From Pseudomonadota bacterium (lineage in GTDB: Bacteria > Desulfobacterota > Binatia > Binatales > Binataceae): a stretch of DNA of 44,137 bases. The translations under genes and the position numbers were made by a program. The stretch covers positions 1 to 44,137 of the forward strand of contig JAJPIG010000009.1 in NCBI GenBank assembly GCA_021324855.1. Reading direction: 5' to 3'. Positions 34,009 through 41,894 of the stretch are shown one piece after another; the stretch's first letter is position 1, and each line of letters starts with the position of its first letter. Below the pieces are notes generated by a model. That model saw nothing but the letters and a program-made list of their open reading frames with translations. It was not told where the DNA came from and searched no databases.

Positions 34009-34609
34009 TCGGTTCGCCTCCATCGGCGATTAATTGCCTTAATCTCGCGCGGACGCGAAACAGCCGGGACTTGAGTGCGCCGATGCTGAGGTTGGTGAGG
34101 CGAGCGAGTTCACGATGGCTTCGGCGTTCATCCAGCGCCAGGTCGATAAGTTCGCGATCGGGCGCCGGCAGCCGCGCGATCGCGCGCTCGAGATCCGCCT
34201 GCCTGGGATCGGGACCCTCGGGTTCGGCCGCGACCGATTCATGTTCGCTATCGAGCGCGAAGAACATCCGCTGCCACCATCTGCGATGCCGCAGGTGATC
34301 GATGCAGACGTTGCGCGCGATCCGAAACAGCCACGACTCGAAAGTGACGGGCTGCTTCAGCTTCGGGATTGCCAGCGCCATCTTCACAAAAATCGTCTGG
34401 CAGAGGTCCTCGTAATCGTGACGCTCGCCGGTCTGCGCGATCACGAACCTTGCGATGCGTCCCTGGTAAATGCGGATGAGATCTTCGAGCGCGCGTTCGT
34501 CGCCGGCGCAGGCGCGCGCGATGGCGCCGAGCGGGGGAGCGGCGGCATCGCTCTGATTCACGCCCGATGCGGACCGGAGAGCCATCACGAGCATTATAGT
34601 TGAGCGCAT
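33998..34609 (-). CDS. ECF-family RNA polymerase sigma factor
   Basis: This 203-residue sigma factor has region 2 (about 38-105: ALEDLIRIYQGRIARFVIAQ, YEDLCQTIFVKM, ESWLFRIARNVCIDHLR) that binds core and the -10 element. Region 4 (about 140-195: LPAPDRELIDLALDERRSH, then LARLTNLSIGALKSRLFRVR) binds the -35 element. The extra N-terminus is Ala/Ser-rich; starts at 34594 (M6) or 34585 (M9) are possible. A TATAAT lies just upstream of the ATG at 34585, raising the chance that this is the true start. It lies downstream of the Spy-like gene and overlaps the anti-sigma candidate. Confidence 0.88.
   Translation of the reverse strand: MRSTIMLVMALRSASGVNQSDAAAPPLGAIARACAGDERALEDLIRIYQGRIARFVIAQTGERHDYEDLCQTIFVKMALAIPKLKQPVTFESWLFRIARNVCIDHLRHRRWWQRMFFALDSEHESVAAEPEGPDPRQADLERAIARLPAPDRELIDLALDERRSHRELARLTNLSIGALKSRLFRVRARLRQLIADGGEPNES
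34593..34598 (-). promoter_or_regulatory. isolated -10 element near the sigma factor start
   Basis: A perfect TATAAT on the minus strand ends 7 bases before the ATG at 34585. A matching -35 at 16-18 bases is not evident. If used, transcription would start within a base or two of that ATG, giving a nearly leaderless mRNA. The chance occurrence of a hexamer is high, so this is weak. Confidence 0.25.
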
Positions 34610-34620
34610 CTCAAAGCGCG

Positions 34621-34659
34621 CTCCCGCCGCGCACCAGGGGGAGGGTACGCAGGCGGGAG
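34621..34659 (-). terminator. possible hairpin between the Spy-like and sigma factor genes
   Basis: On the minus strand, CTCCCGCC and GGCGGGAG form an 8-bp stem around a 23-base loop in the 71-base gap after the Spy-like gene. A short TTT follows a few bases on. The large loop makes it a weak terminator candidate; it may reduce read-through into the sigma gene. Confidence 0.3.
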
Positions 34660-34680
34660 GCGCCGACCTGCGGGCGGGTG

Positions 34681-35214
34681 TTACTCGGGGCTGCCCGGCG
34701 GTCCCATAATCGAGCGCATCTGCTCGAACAAGCTCTTCATCTTCTGATGGGTTTGCGCGACCTTCTTTAACTGATCGGCGCTCAGGAGCGCGCGAATTTT
34801 GAGCGCGGTCTGCAATCGCTGCTCATCCATCTGCTGCTGGATCTTTTCCGCCTGCTTCTGCAGGGGTTCGAGATCCGCCGCGGAGACCGAACCCGGCGAA
34901 AGCAACTTATCGGCGATCTGCTCATGGATACTATGTAGTTTCTCGAAGTTACCGCGCGCCGTGGCGCGGTCCGACTCCAGGATTTGGCGGACCTGCTTTT
35001 GCTGATCGGCGTTCAGATTGGCGGACCTGAGCAGCATCATGAAGGGCGGCGGTCCGCCCGGGCCGTGCATCATCATGTGCGGTCCACCGAAACCCATGCC
35101 CGGTCCCGGCCCGGGTCCCATCTCCTGCGCCAGCGCCGCGCCAACGACCACCGATGCGACTATCGCGGCCACGGCGAAAATCCTGACCACGTTGCGATAC
35201 TTTTTAACTTCCAA
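34681..35214 (-). CDS. Spy/CpxP/CnrX-like periplasmic protein
   Basis: This 177-residue exported protein has a signal peptide (about 1-29, FAVAAIVASVVVGAALAQ). Next is a Met/Gly/Pro/His-rich stretch (about 32-60, GGPHMMMHGPGGPPPFMM) that could bind metal. A four-helix Spy-like region follows with two L-x-x-x-Q-type motifs, LNADQQKQVRQIL (about 67-79) and LSADQLKKVAQTH. Relatives are periplasmic chaperones (Spy), stress repressors (CpxP) or metal sensors (CnrX). It precedes an ECF sigma factor and its probable anti-sigma factor on the same strand, as expected for a CnrX-type sensor. Start TTG at 35214 with GGAGG 10 bases upstream. Confidence 0.8.
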   Translation of the reverse strand: MEVKKYRNVVRIFAVAAIVASVVVGAALAQEMGPGPGPGMGFGGPHMMMHGPGGPPPFMMLLRSANLNADQQKQVRQILESDRATARGNFEKLHSIHEQIADKLLSPGSVSAADLEPLQKQAEKIQQQMDEQRLQTALKIRALLSADQLKKVAQTHQKMKSLFEQMRSIMGPPGSPE

Positions 35215-35292
35215 GCGGCTAAGTCCTCCGTTCTGCTCGAAAAGACGGACTGCACGGTGAAAGGTTTCAGGGTCGGGAAAAGCCGGAATGGG

Positions 35293-36090
35293 TTAATTGC
35301 CGGTGACCTTCAGCAGCCGGGCGGGAAAGTCGGTCAGGATTCCGTCTACGCCCATCGCGAGCATCGCGCGCATCTGCGGCTCCTCGTTGACCGTCCAGAC
35401 ATGAAGCTCGATTCCGGGCCGATGCGCCGCGACGACGCTAGCCGGTGTCGCGAGTTCCATGCCCTGGTATCGGGGTGGAATCTGCAGCGCATCGGCCGGC
35501 GCTCGATAACCATCTATCCCTGAGTTCAGCGCTGCGAAGAACTCCGCGACCTCCGGCGCCGAAAACCCGGTGGGCAATTCGGGGCGCAGCGCGCGCACCT
35601 CGTCGAGCGGCGCCTGATGTTCGCTTGCGATTAGCACTCGCCGCGCCATCTCGAAGCGATCGATGAGCGCGAGCATCGCAGGCACCACGCTCGGCATCGT
35701 CTGCTTGATCTCGATGATAAACCGCTGCTGCCGGCAGACGGCAAAGACTTCGGCTAGCCTTGGAATCCTGATTCCCCGGCCGCGAAAGGGAAATGTGATG
35801 CCGTCGAGAGTGAAGCCGAACCCGGCATCCGCAGTTGCGAGGGAGGCGAATTCGAGTTCGCGGATGATACCGTCGCGCCCGCAGGTCCGGCGCAGGTCGG
35901 GATCGTGCGACACGACGACCACCCCGTCGCGCGTTGCGTGGATGTCGAGCTCGGCATACGGAATGCCGAGGGCTGCGGAGGCCTCGAACGCGACGAGAGT
36001 ATTTTCCGGGAAATGGCCGGCACCGCCCCGATGAGCGATCAAACGTGGCAGCGGTAGCGCGAAGAAATCGCTCTCCATCGCGCGCATCAT
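35293..36090 (-). CDS. glycerophosphodiester phosphodiesterase
   Basis: This 265-residue GDPD TIM-barrel enzyme has the motif set HRGG (20-23), PENT (28-31), AELDIHATRDG with E47 and D49, VVSHDPDLRR with H62, IEIKQ, and a C-terminal VWTVN followed by GVDGILTDFP. It hydrolyses glycerophosphodiesters from lipid breakdown to glycerol 3-phosphate plus alcohol. There is no signal peptide, so it is probably cytoplasmic (UgpQ-like). The start could be the ATG at 36090 or the one at 36078. It lies 78 bases from the Spy-like gene start on one side and 67 bases downstream of the M23 peptidase gene on the other. Confidence 0.93.
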   Translation of the reverse strand: MMRAMESDFFALPLPRLIAHRGGAGHFPENTLVAFEASAALGIPYAELDIHATRDGVVVVSHDPDLRRTCGRDGIIRELEFASLATADAGFGFTLDGITFPFRGRGIRIPRLAEVFAVCRQQRFIIEIKQTMPSVVPAMLALIDRFEMARRVLIASEHQAPLDEVRALRPELPTGFSAPEVAEFFAALNSGIDGYRAPADALQIPPRYQGMELATPASVVAAHRPGIELHVWTVNEEPQMRAMLAMGVDGILTDFPARLLKVTGN

Positions 36091-36157
36091 ACGCCGCCGG
36101 CCCCTTCTACAGGAGACGTGAAATCAAATCAAAAGCGCAGCTTATGCTTATTCGGAA

Positions 36158-37630
36158 CTAGAGGCCGCCCTCGTAGCTGGCCGCCGGGTTTAGCTGCGCG
36201 GTGCGGTAGCGATGGTACCGATGGTGCGAATGATGGTGAAACCGAACATGAATTCCGCCACCGTTCTCAACAGCGGAGTTATTCTCAGCAACCGGAGTCG
36301 CCGGCGACCGGGTCGCGGCGGTTTCAGTGACGGGGCTTTGGCCAAAGTCGGGCAGGCTATTAAGCGCCGCCTCGTAGCGCTCTTTTATCTCATTGAACAG
36401 CGCGCGCATCCGCGGCGAAATTGGATGGTTCTCGCCAAGGTGCTCGGTCAGCGGATTCACGAAACGATCTCCGTCGACGACAGCGAAATGGAGATGCGGT
36501 CCGGTCGAAAGTCCGCTCGATCCGACCTTCCCGATCACCTGTCCGGCATAGACGTGCGTGCCCGGCGCGACCTGCGTACCGATCTGCGACAGATGCCCAT
36601 AGACAGTCGCGACATCACCCGAATGAGCAATCCGCACGCAGCGGCCCAACTCGCCGCACCATCCTGCGGTCGTTACGCGGCCGTCGGCGACAGCTTTGAC
36701 CGGCGCGCCATAGTGGGCGACCAAGTCGATACCTAAGTGAGGACGGTAGGTGTGGAGCAGCGGATGATAGCGCGAGGGCGAGAAGCCCGAGGAGATATAT
36801 TCGAAGTTGACCGGGAAGCGCAGCGTCTGCACGTCGAGCGCCCGTCCCTGGTCGTCATACAGATGGGCGTTGCTGTGGCCGTCGCTGAACGCGAACGCAT
36901 CGAGCGTTTTGCCCGAGGCCAGCGAAAGGCGCGCCGCTTCAAGACCGTTGGGCAGACGCCAACTGCCATCGCGCGCGACCTTCTCCTGGTAGATCAGTTT
37001 GACCGTCGAACCCGTTTCCAGCCGATTCAACGGATGACGGCTGTCGAAGGCCTTTTCGAGCGCATTGACAATCAACTTCGGGACGCCGTGACGCTTGGCT
37101 GCTTCACGAAAATCGCCGTGGACGGGAAATGCAACCAGCACGGGTCTGAGTTCGTACTGGATGGGCATCTGCCAGACCCGGATGAGTCCGGCACCGAGAT
37201 CAAGTTCGATCACGGCCCGACGATAATCGACGTTGTAACGGAAGCCGCGCAGCGCGCCGCTGTCGGGATCCTTGAAAAGTGTGAGGGAATGCCCCGCGAG
37301 CATTACGGGGGAGTGCGAATGGCGCACAAATTCCGCCACCCACTGCTCGGCTTGACTGGCATCGAGGCCCGCATCCTCAAGGTAGCGCAACGCGGACTCG
37401 GTGCGATTGAGGACTGTGCTGATTCTTACGGCGGCAGCCGCTGGTTGTGCGGTTTCGACCTTGAACGGGATCCTGGTTTCGGTGGCGCCGGCGGCTAGTC
37501 CGCGGATCGGCTGCGTGACTGTCCCGGAAACTGCCGGATTACCGTGGATAATGAGGAATATCGCGCTGAACGTGACGGCGAAGGCGACTGCCAATGCGGA
37601 TATAATCCACCCCTTGCCCATCCCCAGCAT
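36158..37630 (-). CDS. M23 family metallopeptidase, MepM-like murein endopeptidase
   Basis: This 490-residue membrane-anchored periplasmic protein has a transmembrane segment at about 8-29, then a linker and a regulatory region (about 70-275, with the E. coli MepM-like FEYISSGFSPSRYHPLLH). The M23 (LytM) domain follows: H298-L-G-I-D302, then GHLSQIG and H379-L-H381-F, the zinc ligands. It cuts peptide cross-links in peptidoglycan. The C-terminus has a His-rich tail (HVRFHHHSHHRYHRYR) that is not part of M23 and may bind metal. ATG at 37630 has a GCGAGG site 5 bases upstream and is preferred to 37699. Divergent from ruvX. Confidence 0.9.
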   Translation of the reverse strand: MLGMGKGWIISALAVAFAVTFSAIFLIIHGNPAVSGTVTQPIRGLAAGATETRIPFKVETAQPAAAAVRISTVLNRTESALRYLEDAGLDASQAEQWVAEFVRHSHSPVMLAGHSLTLFKDPDSGALRGFRYNVDYRRAVIELDLGAGLIRVWQMPIQYELRPVLVAFPVHGDFREAAKRHGVPKLIVNALEKAFDSRHPLNRLETGSTVKLIYQEKVARDGSWRLPNGLEAARLSLASGKTLDAFAFSDGHSNAHLYDDQGRALDVQTLRFPVNFEYISSGFSPSRYHPLLHTYRPHLGIDLVAHYGAPVKAVADGRVTTAGWCGELGRCVRIAHSGDVATVYGHLSQIGTQVAPGTHVYAGQVIGKVGSSGLSTGPHLHFAVVDGDRFVNPLTEHLGENHPISPRMRALFNEIKERYEAALNSLPDFGQSPVTETAATRSPATPVAENNSAVENGGGIHVRFHHHSHHRYHRYRTAQLNPAASYEGGL

Positions 37631-37710
37631 AAGAGCCTCGCCCCGAACCCTAGGACATCGTGGCGCCGAACGCAACACCTCGACATCGCGTTGTTTCAAT
37701 ACCTGTGCTT

Positions 37711-37746
37711 TGGTTTGTTTTTAAACCAGTGAGACTTTTTTAAACC
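37711..37746. promoter_or_regulatory. direct and inverted repeats in the shared upstream region of ruvX and M23 gene
   Basis: TTTTTAAACC occurs twice (37718-37727 and 37737-37746), 19 bases apart. TGGTTT/AAACCA arms (37711-37716, 37723-37728) surround a 6-base spacer. An AT-rich TATATT (37754-37759) lies 13 bases before the ruvX ATG, without a good -35. The arrangement looks like an operator pair between two divergent genes; no regulator is identified. Confidence 0.4.
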
Positions 37747-37771
37747 GCTGTTTTATATTTTGGGATGTGTA

Positions 37772-38194
37772 ATGATTGTCGCAGGCTTGGATGTGGGCGA
37801 AAAACGAATCGGAATCGCGATCTGCGATACCGAAATCGGCGCGGTGCATCCGATCGCGACAGCAACCCGCCATTCGATCCGCCAGGATCTGGACATCCTG
37901 CGGCGCGAACTTGAATCCCGCGCAGTCGAGAAGATCGTCGTCGGACTACCACTGAATATGGATGGCACCGAGGGACCGGCGGCGCGCCGGATGCGAAGCT
38001 TCGCATCAGAGGTTGAGCGCGTACTTGGAATTCCGGTCGAATGCTGCGACGAGCGGCTGACGAGCTTCGAGGCGCGCGAGCGTATCCGCGGCCTGCCGGG
38101 CGCGCGATCGCGGCGACAGCAGGCCGTCGATGCGCTCGCTGCGATGTTGATCCTCGAAAATTGGCTGGAGAAGAACCCGCATTTGCGGCGCTAA
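37772..38194 (+). CDS. ruvX: RuvX (YqgF) family nuclease, Holliday junction resolvase-like
   Basis: This 140-residue RNase H-fold protein has MIVAGLDVGEKRIGIAICD at the N-terminus, with the first acidic residue D7. Later come IVVGLPLNMDGTEGP (about 57-71), C-D-E-R-L-T-S with the D-E pair (about 95-101) and the C-terminal D in QQAVDALAAMLILENWL. The length matches the family. RuvX members process 16S rRNA precursor ends and resemble resolvases. The ATG at 37772 is chosen over an in-frame TTG at 37760. The ruvX-mltG order is conserved in many bacteria; the gap here is 49 bases. Confidence 0.93.
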   Translation: MIVAGLDVGEKRIGIAICDTEIGAVHPIATATRHSIRQDLDILRRELESRAVEKIVVGLPLNMDGTEGPAARRMRSFASEVERVLGIPVECCDERLTSFEARERIRGLPGARSRRQQAVDALAAMLILENWLEKNPHLRR

Positions 38195-38243
38195 CCGCTC
38201 GCGATGCGCGCCGCGAGCGATTCTTCGCTAATCTTGATAGTCG

Positions 38244-39281
38244 ATGAAGTCTGCCGCCGTCGTGACCGCGATCGTGCTTGTCATCGCTGCCGGTGCGGTC
38301 GGTGTCTGGACCTTCCTTATCCGGCCGGTTCCCCGGTTTTCGGCTCCACGGATCGTGACCATCAATCGGGGTGATTCTTTCCGCGTAATCTCGCGCAAGC
38401 TCGAGCGCGCAGGGGTGATCCGGAGCGCAATCGCGCTGGTTGGCTGGGCTGAGTTTACCGGTGAGGCGCGATCGGTCAAGCCCGGCGACTACGAGTTCGC
38501 GGGCGGCGAAGGAATTGGCGATGTCCTGCGCCACCTGGTGCGCGGCGATTACCTCGTCGTCATCGTAACGATTCCCGAGGGCCTGACGATTCATCAGATC
38601 GCCGAGCGAATCGAGCGCGCCGGGCTTGCCTGTCAAGCCGACTTCGATTTCCAGGCCCGGCGCGGTCCGCTGATCGAGGCGCTCGGCCTGCTGCCGCTTG
38701 GCGCCGAGGGCTATCTCTTTCCTGCCACCTATCGATTTTCGCCGCGCGCCAGCGCCGAAACGATAGTCGCGCAGATGCTGGAACGCTTCTATGCGCTGCT
38801 GACGCCGGCGGTCGAGAATCGGATGTTCGAGCTTGGGATGGATGCGCGCCAAATCGTCACGATGGCCTCGATTATCGAGAAAGAGGCGCATGTGCCTGGA
38901 GAGCGGCCGATTGTCGCAAGCGTCTTCTACAACCGGCTGCGGCTCGGTATCCCGCTTCAGTCCGATCCCACCGCCCAGTATAATCCAGGGGGCGTAGCCG
39001 AGCCGGCGCTAACCGCCGTGCATCGCAATTCGCAGTTTAATACTTATGATTTTGTGGGTCTGCCGCCGGGTCCAATCGCGAATCCCGGCGAATCGTCGAT
39101 TATGGCGGCGCTCTATCCGGCACAAACCGATTACCTGTATTTTGTCGCGCGGGGCGACGGGACCCATATATTTTCACGCACGCTAAAGGAGCACGAACGT
39201 GCGATCGCGATGCTCAGAAAGCGCAACTCACGGCCGCATGCGGCTGCCAGCCCCTCGAAACTCACGCCAAATAGGTTATAA
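38244..39281 (+). CDS. mltG: endolytic murein transglycosylase MltG
   Basis: This 345-residue membrane-bound lytic transglycosylase cuts nascent glycan strands, ending their growth. It has an N-terminal membrane segment (about 5-25), then a LysM-like region (about 35-110, VTINRGDSFRVISRKLERAG) and the YceG catalytic core. The catalytic Glu lies in ASIIEKEA (about 208-215), followed by RPIVASVFYNRLRLGIPLQS and DPTAQYNPGG. The C-terminus HIFSRTLKEHERAI matches the family. The ATG is well placed next to the membrane segment. The next gene begins 8 bases downstream of the stop. Confidence 0.95.
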   Translation: MKSAAVVTAIVLVIAAGAVGVWTFLIRPVPRFSAPRIVTINRGDSFRVISRKLERAGVIRSAIALVGWAEFTGEARSVKPGDYEFAGGEGIGDVLRHLVRGDYLVVIVTIPEGLTIHQIAERIERAGLACQADFDFQARRGPLIEALGLLPLGAEGYLFPATYRFSPRASAETIVAQMLERFYALLTPAVENRMFELGMDARQIVTMASIIEKEAHVPGERPIVASVFYNRLRLGIPLQSDPTAQYNPGGVAEPALTAVHRNSQFNTYDFVGLPPGPIANPGESSIMAALYPAQTDYLYFVARGDGTHIFSRTLKEHERAIAMLRKRNSRPHAAASPSKLTPNRL

Positions 39282-39289
39282 ACCTCATC

Positions 39290-40855
39290 GTGGCTGAACC
39301 GATCGAGCTGTTAGGCGCGGCCCATCGCCGCCTCGCCCTGATCGCCGGCGCGCGAGCGGCGGCGTTCTGGGTCGTACCGGCGCTGACGGTGATTGTGATC
39401 GCAGCGTTGTTGGGCCACATCGGCGCCATCACTTGGACACGACTCGGTTATCAACTGATTGCCTTCTCCACGCTGCGGCGCGCGATTCTGATCGCGGGGC
39501 TCGCAATGCTTGCCGTGGGCGCGGTCCGCGGATGGCTGGCGTGGCGCGCAACCGGATTCGTCGAGGCCGCCGGACGGGTCGATAATGCCCTCCAGGGGCG
39601 TCAGGAAATCCTCACCTTCGCCGCGCTGAGCCAGGAAAAGGACTCTGATGTCTACCAGCGTAGCACGCTCTTTTCCCTCCTGCGGCGACGCGTTTCGTCG
39701 CGGCTTGATTCATTCGATCCGCACATGTTCCGGCTCCGGTTGGGCGATCCGATCCGACGCTCGTCGAGCATCGCCGCGGCAGCAATTGCGATTATCGCGC
39801 TCACGACGCTCTCCTTGATCCGCCGAATCACCCCGGATCAGGCCGCAGCCAGCAAGCTAATCGAACTCGCGCGTGAGATCGGCAACACGCCCGCTGAGAG
39901 CGGACCGACCCAGGAGATAATCGCGGCGGCCGAGAGAGTGGAAAGCTCGAAGCTGCCGCCCGAGCAAAAGCTCCAGCAGCTTGCCGACCTGGCCAATCAA
40001 CTCAAGCAGCAGCAACCCCAACCCAAGCCAAAGGACCCAAAGCAGCCGCAGTCCGGCGCACATCCGCGGAATCAGAGCGCGAATAATCAGACCGGAAAAT
40101 CGAGCGGCGGCAGCGGGAACGGCAAGGGTCAGGCGAACAATGCCGGGGGCAACGGCGGCAGCGAGGGAGGGAAAGGGGAGGGACCCGGGAAGGGTTCGGG
40201 CAACGGCGGCTCCAACCAGGGCACGGGTAACGATCAAAAATCAAAGGCCGACGCCAATGCGAATCCGAAGCCCGGTGACAAGCAGAAGACCAATGAGCAA
40301 ATCGCCGAGCTGCAGGATCAGATCGCGAAGGCGCAGGCTCAAATCCAGGCCGAGCATGCGAGTACTCCCGGCCCGAAGACCGAACCCGGTGGCCATGACA
40401 AGGGCAGCGGGCTCAAACCTGACAAGAACGGCGATCAACGGCTCGCCTCGGCCGATCAGAGCGGCAAGGGCGGCAACCAGATGAACCAGCCGGGTCAGAG
40501 CGGCAACCAAAAGCCTCAAGGACCCAAGCCCGGCAGTAATGCCGGCAACACTCAGGGCGGCACGAAGGGCGATACGCACCTTGGCGAGTTCCCCGCTCCG
40601 GTCGCCTACCAACGTTTCTATCAGCCGGGCGAGCATGGTCCCCCGATCGCGATTCATGATGCACGTTACGTCTTGTTTCGATTGCCGGAGGCAATCATGG
40701 CCGCGCCCAACGGCGGCAAGCTGATGCTCGACGTGAACACGCCGCGCGCCACCACGCCCTACGTCAATGTGCCGCTCAACGAGAATCATCCGCTGGAGGT
40801 TGCGCCCAACGAGCAGCAATTGGTACCGCCTCGTTATCGCGACTTGATTCGATAG
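39290..40855 (+). CDS. membrane protein with long low-complexity domain, MoxR-operon member
   Basis: This 521-residue protein starts with GTG. Hydrophobic segments lie at about 24-46, 62-82 and 158-178, with a hydrophilic stretch at 90-155 between the second and third. From 239 to 428 it is Gly/Asn/Lys/Gln/Pro-rich and presumably disordered (for example GGSGNGKGQANNAGGNGG), broken by one helix (333-356, IAELQDQIAKAQAQIQ). The last about 90 residues are again ordered, ending P-P-R-Y-R-D-L-I-R. I do not know a named family; similar proteins sit before moxR in other bacteria. It starts 8 bases after mltG and ends 16 bases before moxR, so it is part of one operon. Function unknown. Confidence 0.75.
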   Translation: MAEPIELLGAAHRRLALIAGARAAAFWVVPALTVIVIAALLGHIGAITWTRLGYQLIAFSTLRRAILIAGLAMLAVGAVRGWLAWRATGFVEAAGRVDNALQGRQEILTFAALSQEKDSDVYQRSTLFSLLRRRVSSRLDSFDPHMFRLRLGDPIRRSSSIAAAAIAIIALTTLSLIRRITPDQAAASKLIELAREIGNTPAESGPTQEIIAAAERVESSKLPPEQKLQQLADLANQLKQQQPQPKPKDPKQPQSGAHPRNQSANNQTGKSSGGSGNGKGQANNAGGNGGSEGGKGEGPGKGSGNGGSNQGTGNDQKSKADANANPKPGDKQKTNEQIAELQDQIAKAQAQIQAEHASTPGPKTEPGGHDKGSGLKPDKNGDQRLASADQSGKGGNQMNQPGQSGNQKPQGPKPGSNAGNTQGGTKGDTHLGEFPAPVAYQRFYQPGEHGPPIAIHDARYVLFRLPEAIMAAPNGGKLMLDVNTPRATTPYVNVPLNENHPLEVAPNEQQLVPPRYRDLIR

Positions 40856-40871
40856 GCAGGAAGGAGAACGG

Positions 40872-41894
40872 ATGGGAGCCGCTCCACAGAAACAAATGTC
40901 CCCCGACGCGCGCGTCGCTGAGTTTCGCAAGACCTTCAGCCGCGCGGAAACCGAGGTCGGCCGCGTCATCGTCGGCCACCAGCAGGTGATCCGGAAGGTG
41001 CTCACGGCGCTGTTCAGCGGCGGTCACGTGCTGGTGGAGGGCGTCCCCGGGCTGGGGAAGACGCTGATGATCAAGACCGCCGCCGACGCGCTCGGGCTGA
41101 GCTTCAAGCGCATCCAGTTCACGCCCGACCTGATGCCCTCTGATATCATCGGCACCCAGGTGCTGACCGAGAGCAACGGCCGGCGCGAGTTCAGCTTCCG
41201 TCCCGGCCCGATCTTCGCGCACATGGTGCTCGGCGATGAGATCAACCGCGCTACTCCCAAGACCCAGTCCGCGGTGCTCGAGGCGATGGAAGAGCACCAG
41301 GTGACGGTGTTCGGCGATACCTACAAGCTCGACGCGCCGTTTATCGTGCTCGCGACGCAAAATCCGATCGAGCTCGAAGGCACTTATCCGCTGCCCGAAG
41401 CGCAGATGGATCGCTTCCTCTTCAAGGTCGTGATGACTTCGCCGAAGCCCGATGAACTCCGCGAGATCATGAAGCGCACCACCGGCTCCGAGATGCCTAA
41501 GACGCAGCCCATCTTTGATCCCGCGCTCGCGCCCAAGCAGATCGAGACCCTCAAGACCCTTGTGCGCGAAGTGATCGTGGCCGAACCGCTCGAGCGCTAC
41601 GCGATCGCGATAATCGCGGCCTGTACGCCGGCCGGCCCGGGCGCGGTCCCCGAGGTCTCGCAATATCTGCGCTTCGGCCCGAGCCCGCGTGGTCTCCAGG
41701 CGCTGATCCTGTGCTCCAAGGTCAACGCGCTGCTCGACGGACGGGTCAGCGTCGCTTACGACGACATCGATGATGCAGTCGTTCCGTCGCTCCGCCATCG
41801 CCTGCTCCGCAACTTCCAGGCCGAGGCCGAGAACGTGACCACCGAATCGATTCTCGAACAGGTGATGAAGCGCGTTAAACGTCCGCGCGCCTAG
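40872..41894 (+). CDS. MoxR-family AAA+ ATPase
   Basis: This 340-residue ATPase has Walker A GVPGLGKT (57-64), Walker B in MVLGDEINRATPKTQSAVLEAMEEHQVT (about 116-143, read in parts) and sensor 1 in LATQNPIELEGTYPLPEAQ. The C-terminal MoxR lid includes GPSPRGLQALI. MoxR ATPases act with VWA-domain proteins as chaperone-like systems, assembling or activating enzymes or envelope components. Followed directly by a DUF58 gene and a BatA-like gene, the typical set. An AAGGAG ribosome site lies a few bases upstream of the start. Confidence 0.95.
   Translation: MGAAPQKQMSPDARVAEFRKTFSRAETEVGRVIVGHQQVIRKVLTALFSGGHVLVEGVPGLGKTLMIKTAADALGLSFKRIQFTPDLMPSDIIGTQVLTESNGRREFSFRPGPIFAHMVLGDEINRATPKTQSAVLEAMEEHQVTVFGDTYKLDAPFIVLATQNPIELEGTYPLPEAQMDRFLFKVVMTSPKPDELREIMKRTTGSEMPKTQPIFDPALAPKQIETLKTLVREVIVAEPLERYAIAIIAACTPAGPGAVPEVSQYLRFGPSPRGLQALILCSKVNALLDGRVSVAYDDIDDAVVPSLRHRLLRNFQAEAENVTTESILEQVMKRVKRPRA

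Noticed and set aside
37740-38891. 383-codon minus-strand frame opposite ruvX and mltG
   Set aside because: It spans two certain genes and the intergenic region, with Arg/Ser-rich composition and no motif.
40000-40560. Possible tandem repeat in the low-complexity gene
   Set aside because: The segment is compositionally biased (Gly, Asn, Lys, Gln) but does not repeat in a fixed unit.
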